From contig CADCPM010000098.1 of NCBI GenBank assembly GCA_902803315.1, positions 1 to 32,426 of the forward strand: DNA of 32,426 bases, read 5' to 3'. Origin of the DNA: an uncultured Coriobacteriaceae bacterium (GTDB lineage Bacteria; Actinomycetota; Coriobacteriia; Coriobacteriales; Atopobiaceae). Below are positions 6,005 through 14,131 of this stretch, one piece after another. A model generated the notes under the pieces. It saw only the letters and a program-made list of their open reading frames with translations, made no database searches and had not been told where the DNA came from. Position 1 is the first letter of the stretch; every line of letters starts with the position of its first letter. The translations under genes and the position numbers were made by a program.

Positions 6005-8665
6005 TTAGGCGTCGAGCGCCTTCCTTGCCGCATCGAGCGCAGCATCGACGCCTGAGGCATCGCGCCCACCCGCTTGCGCCATGGTGGGACGGCCTCCCCC
6101 GCGACCGCCCACGAGCGGCGCGATGTCCTTTATGAGCGCACCGGCGGCAAAGCCCGCCTCTACCGCGGCGTCGGTTCCCGCAGCAAGCAACGCGACCTTT
6201 CCGTCGTCGGTCACGGAAGCGATCACGCAGGCGCATGCAAGGCCGAGCTTGTCGCGCACCGTGTCCCATGCACCGCGCAGCTCCTTGCCGCTCACGCCGT
6301 CCAACCTTGCGACGACCAGCCTGTATGCGCCCTTGTCCTCCGCTGCCGAAACAGCATCGGAAAGCTTGTTGGAAGATCCTCCCGCCAATGCGGCCTGGAG
6401 CTTCTTGCCTGCGTCTTTTAGCTCCTGCTGAAGTTGTCCGACGCGTCCCGCCATTTCGGCCGGACGGCATTTGAGCTCGCCCGCGATCGCATCCACGAGT
6501 GCTAGGCGCTCGTCGACGTAGGCAATCGCACCCGCGGAGGTCACGGCCTCGATGCGACGAGCGTTCGAACCGACCGACCCTTCCGACACGATCTTAAAGA
6601 GGCCCACTTCAGCCGTGTTACGCGCATGCGTACCACCACAGAGCTCACGCGAGAAGGGCTCGTCCGAGGTCCCCGTCGAGACGACCCGGACCACGTCACC
6701 GTACTTCTCGCCAAACAGGGCAACCGCACCCGAAGCCTTGGCCTCGTCGATGCCCATGACCTTGGTAACGATTGGCTCAGCCGCAAATATCTCGGCGTTG
6801 ACCATTCCCTCTATGCGCTGGATCTCATCTGCGGTAAGGGCCTCGAAGTGCGTGAAGTCGAAGCGAAGGCGCTCGGGTGCCACCAGCGAACCGGCCTGGC
6901 TCACATGCTCGCCCAAAACGCGCTTGAGCGCGGCGTCGAGCAGATGCGTTGCCGTGTGGTTGCGCCGAATGAGCTCGCGGCGTCCCACGTGGATTGCCGC
7001 GTCCACGCGCTGCCCCACCCTAAGCGTTCCCTCGGTGAGGGTGCCCACATGGGCATACAGGTCACCCTCGCGATGCTTGGTGTCGGTTACCTCCATCGCC
7101 ATGGCATCGCCGCTCAGGGTTCCGGTGTCTCCCACCTGACCGCCCATCTCGGCATAGAAGGGCGTGCGATCGAGTACCACCTCGATGCCGTCGCCAGCCT
7201 GCGCGGATTCAACGGAGACGCCTTCGCGAACAATGGCAAGGACCGTAGCCCCTAAGACCTCGTTCTTGTCGTATCCCTCAAACTGCGTGGGGCTCAGTTC
7301 GTCGGAAAGCGTGGTCCACGCATTGTTGTACGTTCCCCATGCGTCACGATTCGCCGCGGCACGCGCGCGCTCGCGCTGGTCTGCCATGGCGGCATCGAAG
7401 GCGTCCATGGCAATCGTGGCGCCATGTACCTCGCATATCTCGCGGGTAAGGTCTATGGGGAAGCCATAGGTGTCATGCAGGGTAAAGGCAACCTCTCCCG
7501 GCAGCTCCTCGCCCTCCGAGAGCTTCTCCAGCTCGGCGGCGAGCAACGCCTCGCCCTTGTCGAGCGTGGCATTGAAGCGCTCCTCTTCGGCGGCGATGAT
7601 GCCATCGATAAGCGCGGCGTTTTCGACCAGCGCGGGATACACGTCACCCATGATGGCGCGAACCTCGGCGGAATATTGAATGAGGAAGGCTCCCTCGATG
7701 CCCAGCAGACGGCCATGGTACACGGCTCGGCGGAGCAGGCGCCTAAGGATGTATCCGCGCCCCTCGTTGGAGGGAAGGATGCCATCGCCAATCATAAAGG
7801 TGACGGCACGGGAGTGGTCGGCGATGATGCGCAGGCTACGGTCGGCACCACCGGCGGTTCCGCCATAGGCCTTGCCGCTAAGCCGCTCGCCAACGCCAAG
7901 CAGGCTGCGCAGCACGTCGCCCTCGTAGTTGGAGTGCTGCCCCTGCATGATGGCGGCGATGCGCTCCAGACCCATGCCGGTGTCGATGTTGCGATGCGGC
8001 AACTCCGGCATCGAGCCGTCCTCCTGGCGGTCGTACTGGGTGAACACGAGATTCCAGAACTCAAGGTAGCGGTCGCAGTCGCATCCCGGCGCACAGTCCG
8101 CGCTTCCGCAACCGAACTCCTCACCTTGGTCGAAGTATATCTCCGAGCAGGGACCGCAGGGACCCGTGGGACCTGCCGCCCAGAAGTTGTCGTCGGCGCC
8201 AAGACGCGTGATGTGGCTGGCGGAGGCGCCGTACTTCTGCCAAAGCTCTGCGGACTCGTCGTCGTCGGTGAACACCGTAAAGTACAGGCGCTCCATGGGC
8301 AGGCCCAGGTGGTCTGGATCGGTGCAGAACTCAAGCGCCGCCTCAATGGCCTCTTCCTTGCTAAAGCCACCAAACGCGAAGTTGCCAAGCATCTCGAAGA
8401 ACGAGAGGTGACGCGAGTCGCCAATGTTGTCGATGTCATTCGTACGCAGGCACTTTTGGCACGAGCACGCACCCACCTCACGCATGGTCTTAAGACCCTG
8501 GTAGTACTCCTTGAACTGGTTCATGCCAGCGTTCGAAAGAAGCAGCGAAGGATCGTCGGGGATAAGCGAAGACGAGTCATAGCGCTTGCATCCCTTTTCC
8601 TGGAAGAACTCCAGAAAGTCCTCGCGAATTTGAGCAGTAGTCATGTATTTGATGTCGGCGCTCAT
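6005..8665 (-). CDS. alaS: Alanine-tRNA ligase
   Basis: Charges tRNA-Ala and edits mischarged Ser/Gly. The 886 residues match the full family architecture: class II catalytic domain at the N-terminus (REDFLEFFQEKGC, GPCGPCSEI), tRNA-binding domain, an editing domain with HTATHLL near residue 570 and CGGTHARN near residue 675, and a C-terminal C-Ala region with coiled-coil character (about 730-886). The start at 8665 has GAGGTGAGG just upstream; a second ATG seven codons in lacks a comparable site. A T-tract terminator follows the gene. I looked for a T-box leader upstream and saw none. Confidence 0.97.
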   Translation of the reverse strand: MSADIKYMTTAQIREDFLEFFQEKGCKRYDSSSLIPDDPSLLLSNAGMNQFKEYYQGLKTMREVGACSCQKCLRTNDIDNIGDSRHLSFFEMLGNFAFGGFSKEEAIEAALEFCTDPDHLGLPMERLYFTVFTDDDESAELWQKYGASASHITRLGADDNFWAAGPTGPCGPCSEIYFDQGEEFGCGSADCAPGCDCDRYLEFWNLVFTQYDRQEDGSMPELPHRNIDTGMGLERIAAIMQGQHSNYEGDVLRSLLGVGERLSGKAYGGTAGGADRSLRIIADHSRAVTFMIGDGILPSNEGRGYILRRLLRRAVYHGRLLGIEGAFLIQYSAEVRAIMGDVYPALVENAALIDGIIAAEEERFNATLDKGEALLAAELEKLSEGEELPGEVAFTLHDTYGFPIDLTREICEVHGATIAMDAFDAAMADQRERARAAANRDAWGTYNNAWTTLSDELSPTQFEGYDKNEVLGATVLAIVREGVSVESAQAGDGIEVVLDRTPFYAEMGGQVGDTGTLSGDAMAMEVTDTKHREGDLYAHVGTLTEGTLRVGQRVDAAIHVGRRELIRRNHTATHLLDAALKRVLGEHVSQAGSLVAPERLRFDFTHFEALTADEIQRIEGMVNAEIFAAEPIVTKVMGIDEAKASGAVALFGEKYGDVVRVVSTGTSDEPFSRELCGGTHARNTAEVGLFKIVSEGSVGSNARRIEAVTSAGAIAYVDERLALVDAIAGELKCRPAEMAGRVGQLQQELKDAGKKLQAALAGGSSNKLSDAVSAAEDKGAYRLVVARLDGVSGKELRGAWDTVRDKLGLACACVIASVTDDGKVALLAAGTDAAVEAGFAAGALIKDIAPLVGGRGGGRPTMAQAGGRDASGVDAALDAARKALDA

Positions 8666-8772
8666 GCCTCACCTCATACTCTCTAAACCGATAGAACCTC
8701 GATATTGTACCAGCAATCCATAAACATATGGCCATCATGCATGCCATCACGAACAGACAAGGGCGAAAAGCT

Positions 8773-8864
8773 TTCGCGGCCCTGCACCATGCCCGGCTCG
8801 CATGCGGCTCCGCGTTCGCTTCGTGAGTCGCCCCCTGCGGTGCGGGCGCGGGTGCGGGCGCGAA
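8773..8864 (+). repeat. Constant-head palindrome, shortened copy 3 (family 1)
   Basis: The head (8804-8832) keeps GCGGCTCCGCG at one end and TTCGTGAGTCGCC at the other but lacks most of the internal CGCTCGCTT/CGCTCGCTC segment. The arms (from TTCGCGGCCCTGCACC to GGTGC...GGGCGCGAA) pair imperfectly. It begins 31 bp beyond the stop of the sigma factor gene. Confidence 0.75.
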
Positions 8865-8894
8865 CCATAAAGCGTACAGAGCTATGAAGACAGG

Positions 8895-9704
8895 CTATTC
8901 GGACGCCTCTTGCACGCCGATCTTCTCTTGGATGCGAGCCAGGGTACGTCTGAGCAAACGAGATACCTGGACCTGCGAGATTCCCAACTCGTTTGCAATC
9001 TGAGCCTGCGTAAGCCCATCTTCGAAGCGCATCCGAATGATATCCCTCTCTCGCGAGGAAAACTCACGAATGATGTCGTCAAGGAGCATGCGGTCTTCGG
9101 TAGCGCTCAGCTCCTCATCCTCAGAACCCAGTTGATCTATGACAGAGGTGGCCTCATCGTCGTCGTTGCCGCCCTCCAAGGGAACGGAACTGTAGGCGCT
9201 CGCCGACTCCATGGCCTGAAGCACCTCGTCCACGCTAACGCCTGCGCGCTCGGCTATCTCGTCTACCGAAGGCGAACGCTTGAGCTCGGCGGTCAGCTCC
9301 TCGGTTACCCTCGACACCTTCGTCGAGAGCTCCTGCAACCGTCTGGGTACTCGTACCGACCAGCCCTTGTCACGAAAGTGACGCTTGATCTCGCCCGTTA
9401 TGGTAGGAGTTGCGTAGGTGGTAAACTCCAGGCCGCGCGATGGATCAAAGCGATCGATAGCCTTAATGAGGCCTATGGTACCCACCTGAATGAGGTCGTC
9501 GAGCTGCTCTCCCCGATTCATGAACTTGGAGGCGAGATAGCGCACCAGATTGAGGTGGTTTACCACCAGCTGGCTTCGCGCGTCCTCGTCGCCCTGCTCC
9601 TTATACCGACGAAAGAGCTCCTTGGTCACTCTCTTGTCCCAGGCATTCTTTCCTCGGGGAACACGAACGCGCGACGTCTGAGTAACATCGTCGCTATGCG
9701 CCAT
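8895..9704 (-). CDS. RNA polymerase sigma factor, SigB/SigF/SigG class
   Basis: A group 3 sigma-70 factor of 269 residues. Region 2 includes the core-binding stretch ending in DLIQVGTIGLIKAIDRFDP and the promoter-melting part FTTYATPTITGEIKRHFRDKG. The region 3 helix follows (RSPSVDEIAERAGVSVDEV), then an acidic linker with a run of Asp/Glu, and region 4 with a helix-turn-helix (LTQAQIANELGISQVQVSRL). It overlaps the RsbW-like gene by 11 bp, the usual partner arrangement for stress and sporulation sigma factors. No sporulation genes are present here, so a general stress or envelope role is inferred. Confidence 0.9.
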   Translation of the reverse strand: MAHSDDVTQTSRVRVPRGKNAWDKRVTKELFRRYKEQGDEDARSQLVVNHLNLVRYLASKFMNRGEQLDDLIQVGTIGLIKAIDRFDPSRGLEFTTYATPTITGEIKRHFRDKGWSVRVPRRLQELSTKVSRVTEELTAELKRSPSVDEIAERAGVSVDEVLQAMESASAYSSVPLEGGNDDDEATSVIDQLGSEDEELSATEDRMLLDDIIREFSSRERDIIRMRFEDGLTQAQIANELGISQVQVSRLLRRTLARIQEKIGVQEASE

Positions 9705-10083
9705 GTGTGCCCCCCGCCTGCTTTACGACATGCAGGGAATGCTGATCCCAATCCATCTTGTATGAGTCGCTTACGGCCGAGAGAAGCAGTTCGGCAAAGC
9801 TAACCTGTTCGAAGGACTCGTCGCCTTCCTTGGGCAGCGAATCGCCAAGCGAGAAAGTCATAGCCAGGGAATCGTCTGCGAGGCTAAAGGCTATCTCGCA
9901 TGACGCGGGCTTTGTTGCGCATGCATAAACAAAGGCCTCCTCGGCCGCCATGCGCGCGTCTTCCACCTCGTCGACGTTCATAGGGCACAGAACGGCAAGA
10001 TTTGCGGCCATCATGCGCACCGAGCGCGCGAATGAAGGCGAGGCGGGAACGGTTAGACAGACGACGGAATCGCTCTTAGCCAC
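9694..10083 (-). CDS. Degenerate RsbW/SpoIIAB-like anti-sigma factor
   Basis: About 129 residues, recognised by position and by a GHKL-like pattern: the helix VEDARMAAEEAFVYACA corresponds to the N-box helix of RsbW. The ATP-site Asn of the N box (EAVTNA in the family) is replaced by Tyr (Y53), and no DxGxG box is seen where it should follow, so kinase activity is doubtful. It may still bind the sigma factor. I chose the GTG at 10083, just after the stop of the DUF948 gene; the frame stays open upstream but would run back into that gene. The overlap with the sigma gene suggests coupled synthesis. No anti-anti-sigma gene is in the window. Confidence 0.6.
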   Translation of the reverse strand: MAKSDSVVCLTVPASPSFARSVRMMAANLAVLCPMNVDEVEDARMAAEEAFVYACATKPASCEIAFSLADDSLAMTFSLGDSLPKEGDESFEQVSFAELLLSAVSDSYKMDWDQHSLHVVKQAGGTHGA

Positions 10084-10084
10084 C

Positions 10085-10651
10085 TTACTCGCCCTTCTTG
10101 TGCGACCCATAGGTGAAGTAGGTCTTGGGAGCGTCAACAGGCTCTTCGTCAACCTGCTCCGGCACCTCAACGGACTCCTCCGACTGCCTGATGCTCTGAA
10201 CCTTCTCGGCGATCCTGTGGCGCCTGGGCTCCTTCTTGCCGCCCGTGAACTTGCCCACGACTCCAGCGACTCCGCTTACGGCGCTGTTCGCAGCCTTGGA
10301 AACGGTGCTGGTAACGTTGGAGGCGGTATCCGTTACGGAGGTAACGTCAACCAGGATGTCGTTTACCGAGGCAAGGTCCACGGTAGCCATGTCAAGCGCG
10401 GTGTTTGTCTTGTCTACGAGAGGCTTGAGCTCCTTAACGGCGGGCTCGATGTCGGTCACTATGCCGTCCAGCTTTTGCACGATGGGCTGGACCTGCTCGA
10501 TGGCATCGTTTGCGCTGGCGGTAACCTCGCCCACCTGCGTGGAGAGGTCCTTAACGGCTGAGCGGGTCTTGCGGATAGTGAGGGCAAGCTCGGCAATTGC
10601 CCATATGCCAGCTACAACGAGAACGATAAGCGCTATTTGTAGGACGTCCAT
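10085..10651 (-). CDS. DUF948-type membrane-anchored protein
   Basis: A 188-residue protein with one N-terminal membrane helix (about 5-25). A long predicted coiled-coil region follows (about 30-130), rich in Val, Thr, Asp and Lys with heptad-like spacing, then a basic/acidic tail. This matches DUF948 proteins such as B. subtilis YtxG, a general stress protein. The first gene of the sigma operon is thus plausibly also a target of the sigma factor, though that is inference. ATG start with AGGTG about ten bases upstream. Biochemical function unknown. Confidence 0.75.
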   Translation of the reverse strand: MDVLQIALIVLVVAGIWAIAELALTIRKTRSAVKDLSTQVGEVTASANDAIEQVQPIVQKLDGIVTDIEPAVKELKPLVDKTNTALDMATVDLASVNDILVDVTSVTDTASNVTSTVSKAANSAVSGVAGVVGKFTGGKKEPRRHRIAEKVQSIRQSEESVEVPEQVDEEPVDAPKTYFTYGSHKKGE

Positions 10652-10690
10652 CTGCGTCTTTCACCTTTCTTTGGGAATCGATACGCGTTT

Positions 10691-10696
10691 ATTCTA
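10691..10696 (-). promoter_or_regulatory. Putative -10 box of the DUF948-sigma operon
   Basis: TAGAAT on the minus strand, 40 bp before the DUF948 start codon, is one base from TATAAT. No good -35 box lies at 17 bp; a TTGTTG lies at a longer spacing. Confidence 0.4.
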
Positions 10697-10825
10697 GCCT
10701 AACGCAGCGACAATACAACAATTTGCTAAAAAGGTTGAAAGCCACCACAAGACATTGTGCTTAAACGGGTTCGTCACCGGACGGGGACACCACTGCTCTG
10801 CACTGCACGTAAGGTGGGTTGGGTG

Positions 10826-10889
10826 GCAGGCGATGGGGATACTCCCCTTTGCCTCGTGCGAGGCAAAGGGGAGTATCCCCATCGCCTGC
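10826..10889. repeat. 64-bp near-perfect palindrome (family 4)
   Basis: Arms of 31 bp (10826-10856 and 10859-10889) are exact reverse complements around a central TG. The arm includes GATGGGGATACTCCCC, itself partly self-complementary. No T-tract flanks it. It could block transcription arriving from rarA before the sigma operon promoter. Confidence 0.97.
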
Positions 10890-10908
10890 AACCACTCAGG
10901 GTTCGCCG

Positions 10909-11025
10909 CTACCTCACGCAGGCCGCCTTGCTGGCGTCGTAGCCCGCGGGCACCTGTCCCTGCGGCAGGACCTGCACCTGCACGGTCTCGGTGCGCAGGC
11001 CGCGGCCCGTGCCTAGCGTCTCCCG
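10909..11025 (-). pseudogene. Coding-like 3' remnant of an unknown gene
   Basis: An in-frame stretch ending in a stop at 10909-10911 encodes GLRTETVQVQVLPQGQVPAG, a few further residues and CVR, with G or C at nearly every third codon position. Upstream the frame runs into the family 2 palindrome, where the translation becomes meaningless. This looks like the C-terminal tail of a protein whose 5' part was lost or displaced. Family not recognised. Confidence 0.35.
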
Positions 11026-11032
11026 CGGGACG

Positions 11033-11200
11033 GGGCCGTGTCCACTTTCCCGCCCGCGGACCTCCCTGCCGTGCGCACTTTCCCGAGGTCCCGGGAGGGC
11101 CGTGTCCACTTTTCCGCCCTCAAGCGTCCCCACCGTGCGCACAAATGGCCGATTTGTGCGCACGGTGGGGACGTTCGCGGACGGAAAAGTGGACACGGCC
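11033..11200 (+). repeat. Composite palindrome, copy B (family 2)
   Basis: The main palindrome has arms 11098-11146 and 11152-11200, complementary at about 45 of 49 positions, with ends GGCCGTGTCCACTTTTCCG and inner CCGTGCGCACAAAT. A left-arm-like half copy (about 11033-11088) abuts it. Together they correspond, in opposite orientation, to 201-345, although the stems differ in detail (GTGTCCAC here, GTGTACAC there). It lies about 100 bp beyond the rarA stop. Confidence 0.85.
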
Positions 11201-11301
11201 TTAGGCGAGGCGCCGAGAAGTGCGCACGGCAGCGTTCGCTCACCGCCCCGTCAGACTGTCCGAAAACTCGTGAAGGAGCGGTGTGCCGTTAGGGGATACT
11301 G

Positions 11302-12624
11302 TCACGCACGGTCGCGTGCCGTCGCCTCCAAGCGCCAGGCCTCCCATCCGCGTGGGCCGGCCGTATAGAACGCGCCCCGCTCCAGTCCGTCGGGCAGGTA
11401 TTGCTGCTCAACCCAACCTGCTGGGTAATTGTGCGGATAGAGGTATGCCCCATATTCCTCCGAACCGGGCCGATGACGATCGCGCAGGTGGTTGGGCACC
11501 TCGCGGCGAGGTCCGTTGCGGACTTCCGCGAGCGCCGCGTCTATGCCTGCCTCCGCGGCGTTGCTCTTGGGCGCGAGGCACATATATATGACTGCTTGCG
11601 CCAGATTGATACGGCATTCGGGATACCCGATCACCTCGGTCGCCTTGAAGGCCGCCTCGGCCACGAGCAGCGCCTGGGGATCGGCGTTTCCTATGTCCTC
11701 GGAGGCCAGGATGAAGATACGGCGGGCGATGAACTTGGGGTCCTCGCCCGCGTCTATCATCCGGGCCAGCCAATACAGGGCGGCGTCCGGGTCGGAGCCG
11801 CGCATGGACTTGATGAAGGCAGAGATTATGTCGTAGTGCATGTCGCCGCTCTTGTCGTACGCGAGCCCCCGCCGGGGATTTGCCTCGCGGACATGCTCGA
11901 GCGTAATGGTGAGCGGCCCCTCCCCCTTCGCAGGTGCCACGCCAGAAGGAGATGCCATCTGGCTGGCGAGTTCCAGCGAGGTAAGCGCCGCCCTTGCATC
12001 CCCACCAGCGAGGACCACGATCTCCTCGAGTGCGTCCGAATCGAGCAGGAATGCTCCCCCAAGCCCTTCCTCGCTCGCAAGTGCCCGTTCGACGAGCTCG
12101 CGTATTGAGCCTTCGTCCAGAGGCGTGAGCTCCACCACACGCGAGCGCGAGATGAGCGCGGAATTTACCTCGAAGTACGGGTTTTCGGTAGTGGCGCCAA
12201 TCAGCACGACCGTGCGGTTTTCCACGGCATGCAAGAGCGCGTCCTGCTGGGAGCGGTTAAAGCGATGGATCTCGTCCACGAACAATATGGTCCGCCGTCC
12301 GGAAGCGAGCAGGCGCGAGTCCGCCGCCTCAATCTCGCGCCGAAGATCCTTGACGGTTCCCGTTATTGCCGAGACCTCAACGAATTCCGCATGGGTCGAG
12401 TGGGCAATGATGCGCGCAAGCGTGGTCTTCCCCGTTCCCGCGGGTCCGTAGAGCAACACGGACGAAAGCGTGTCGTGCTCTATGGCCAGCCGCAACCACG
12501 AGCCAGCGCCAACGGCCTGCTCCTGGCCTACGTAGCCATCGAGCGTCTGGGGACGCATGCGAGCCGCAAGCGGCGCGTTCTGGTTGCGAACCTTTTGTTC
12601 TGCCTGTGAGAATAACGTATCCAT
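11302..12624 (-). CDS. rarA: Replication-associated recombination protein RarA (AAA+ ATPase)
   Basis: A clamp-loader-like AAA+ ATPase acting at stalled replication forks. The 440 residues fit the family. Walker A GPAGTGKT is at 60-67, Walker B ILFVDEIH at 113-120, sensor 1 lies in LIGATTENP (about 141-149), the Arg-finger region is SALISRSRVVEL, and the C-terminal helical tetramerisation domain includes YWLARMIDAGEDP and ASEDIGNADP. I placed the start at MDTLFSQ; the frame stays open upstream but runs through a repeat and codes for nothing sensible. No ribosome site precedes this ATG, and a TACAAT box lies eight bases upstream, which suggests a leaderless mRNA. Confidence 0.94.
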   Translation of the reverse strand: MDTLFSQAEQKVRNQNAPLAARMRPQTLDGYVGQEQAVGAGSWLRLAIEHDTLSSVLLYGPAGTGKTTLARIIAHSTHAEFVEVSAITGTVKDLRREIEAADSRLLASGRRTILFVDEIHRFNRSQQDALLHAVENRTVVLIGATTENPYFEVNSALISRSRVVELTPLDEGSIRELVERALASEEGLGGAFLLDSDALEEIVVLAGGDARAALTSLELASQMASPSGVAPAKGEGPLTITLEHVREANPRRGLAYDKSGDMHYDIISAFIKSMRGSDPDAALYWLARMIDAGEDPKFIARRIFILASEDIGNADPQALLVAEAAFKATEVIGYPECRINLAQAVIYMCLAPKSNAAEAGIDAALAEVRNGPRREVPNHLRDRHRPGSEEYGAYLYPHNYPAGWVEQQYLPDGLERGAFYTAGPRGWEAWRLEATARDRA

Positions 12625-12631
12625 GCGAACA

Positions 12632-12637
12632 ATTGTA
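12632..12637 (-). promoter_or_regulatory. Putative -10 box directly before rarA
   Basis: TACAAT lies eight bases before the rarA ATG, with TTGCTC upstream at a short 15-bp spacing. If used, transcription would begin at or next to the start codon. Confidence 0.45.
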
Positions 12638-12697
12638 CCATATCCCGAGCGGGAGCAAGCGCATAGAAGCTCGAACGACGGCTCAGACGCTAGGTTG

Positions 12698-12809
12698 TTG
12701 TTCGCACCCCGCGACTGCGTCCGGCCCGCAAGCGGCGACTCGCGAAGTGAGCGAGCGAAGCGAGCGCGGAGCCGCATGCGGGACGGCGTGGGCACGGGGG
12801 CGTGAACAA
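12698..12809 (-). repeat. Constant-head palindrome, copy 4, inverted head (family 1)
   Basis: The head (12732-12775) is in the opposite orientation to all other copies. Arms run from TTGTTCGCACCCC (left) to GGGGGCGTGAACAA (right) with internal mismatches. The right arm ends only nine bases from the dgt stop codon. Confidence 0.88.
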
Positions 12810-12817
12810 TAACGGCG

Positions 12818-14074
12818 CTAAAAATGCTCACAGCGACGAAACAGCCGCTTCGAACCTGGATACAGGTGCTCGGCAAACGCCATAAAGTAGTTGTCGGTCA
12901 TGGACGAGAGATAGTCCACCGCCGTGAGGTCCAGGTCGCTCTCCCAATCATACGTGCGACCGTAGTGGCTGAGTCCCTGCAACATGATGCGTATGTGATG
13001 CCTGAACACGGGCGACTCCTCACGGCCTGCGACAAGATCGTCCAGCACGCTATGGTATATGGCGTCGAAGAGGTCGGCCATGCCACGGTCAAATTCGCCA
13101 TCGACCTCGCTCGCCCCGTATATCTTCTTGTAGTTCTCGCGCTTTGCGCGCTTCATCTCGTTAAACGCCTCTTCGCTCATGGCGATCTTCGAGCGGCCAA
13201 CGCTGTGCTCAACCACATCGCCCACGAACGCACGCGACGCCCAGGCGTTGTATGCCCCGCCAAGGCCATCGTCAAAGGTGTCCTCGTCCGCAATCCCCGC
13301 ACGGATAGCATCCTGTCGGTCCTTGCCAACGTAGGCGATGATGTCGCTTATCCTCACCACACAGCCCTCGAGGGTCATGGGAGCCAAATGGACGATGGCC
13401 TCTTCGCCGCGTGTCCAGCAATCCCGCACCATGGCGTCAAATCCCGCCACGTCGCTCAGATCGCTCGTGCGCAAAACCTGCTTCTCGAACTCACCGTTAT
13501 GGCATATGACCCCATCGAGGGTCTGTATGCTCACGTTTCGCCCATACAGTACGTCGAGCACCCGCACGCTCTGTACGTTATGGAAGAACCAGCGGCCCGT
13601 ACGTTTGTGGAACACCTCGTTGAGAAAGCGCTCCCCCGCATGACCGAAGGGCGTGTGGCCGATGTCGTGGCCGAGGGCTATGGCCTCGATGAGGTCCAGA
13701 TTGAGTCCCAACGCATAGCCGATGTCGCGAGCGACGCGTGCCACCAGCTGGACGTGCAGCCCGCGACGGGTTATGTCATCGTTCTCCCTGAACGAGAACA
13801 CCTGCGTCTTGCCATTGAGCCGATTGTACGCAGGCATATGGAGGATCTTCTCGGTGTCGCGGACAAACGCCGGCCGCAGGGCGGTATCGCGGTCGCGATC
13901 CGACTCGTCGCGTCGCAACGCGGCCTCATGCGGGGTGGCATAGGGGTTCTTTAGCTGGCCCCTTACTATTTGAGTAACGAGTTCATTCGCCTCAGGCGAG
14001 AGATCGCCCGTCAGGTGAGGTGCAAACGGATTGACGTTACCACCTGTATCGGTGTGCCTAGAGCCTCCTTGCAT
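12818..14074 (-). CDS. dgt: dGTPase-like dNTP triphosphohydrolase (HD domain)
   Basis: Hydrolyses dGTP or other dNTPs to the nucleoside and triphosphate. The 418 residues carry the HD metal site: H107 (in TRRGLHVQLVA), H136-D137 (in ALGHDIGHTPFGHAGE) and D244 (in VVRISDIIAYVGKD). The N-terminal KTQVF stretch is also typical of the family. The C-terminal half is helical and conserved in deoxyguanosinetriphosphate triphosphohydrolase-like proteins. The start ATG at 14074 has only a weak GGGGGT upstream. A palindrome follows the stop almost at once. Preferred nucleotide and activators cannot be deduced. Confidence 0.92.
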   Translation of the reverse strand: MQGGSRHTDTGGNVNPFAPHLTGDLSPEANELVTQIVRGQLKNPYATPHEAALRRDESDRDRDTALRPAFVRDTEKILHMPAYNRLNGKTQVFSFRENDDITRRGLHVQLVARVARDIGYALGLNLDLIEAIALGHDIGHTPFGHAGERFLNEVFHKRTGRWFFHNVQSVRVLDVLYGRNVSIQTLDGVICHNGEFEKQVLRTSDLSDVAGFDAMVRDCWTRGEEAIVHLAPMTLEGCVVRISDIIAYVGKDRQDAIRAGIADEDTFDDGLGGAYNAWASRAFVGDVVEHSVGRSKIAMSEEAFNEMKRAKRENYKKIYGASEVDGEFDRGMADLFDAIYHSVLDDLVAGREESPVFRHHIRIMLQGLSHYGRTYDWESDLDLTAVDYLSSMTDNYFMAFAEHLYPGSKRLFRRCEHF

Positions 14075-14131
14075 GGCATGACCCCCATCCGTTGAACGTC
14101 TAGCGGAACGTGTTAATACTACCCCAACGCA

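Larger units (their letters stand above)
10652..11301. other. 650-bp gene-free stretch between rarA and the sigma operon
   Basis: It contains the operon promoter region (10652-10760), a 64-bp near-perfect palindrome (10826-10889), a short coding-like tail (10909-11025) and the composite family 2 palindromes (11033-11200). No intact gene is seen. Confidence 0.7.

Noticed and set aside
7424..8686. 420-residue open frame opposite alaS
   Set aside because: Mirror of the codon bias of alaS; the alaS frame has every family motif.
8666..8894. T-box leader for alaS
   Set aside because: No T-box-like sequence or antiterminator/terminator pair was found; a shortened repeat occupies the region.
10745..10790. 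Sigma-B-type promoter (GTTTAA upstream of the DUF948 gene)
   Set aside because: A GTTTAA occurs on the minus strand near 10765, but no GGGTAT-like -10 follows at the right distance.
10755..11243. Several overlapping 60-150 residue frames between rarA and the sigma operon
   Set aside because: Most are translations of palindromes in several frames. Only the short tail at 10909-11025 looks coding and is listed as a remnant.
12777..12876. Upstream extension of rarA
   Set aside because: The frame is open, but the added residues come from the constant-head repeat; RarA family length and N-terminus fit the start at 12624.
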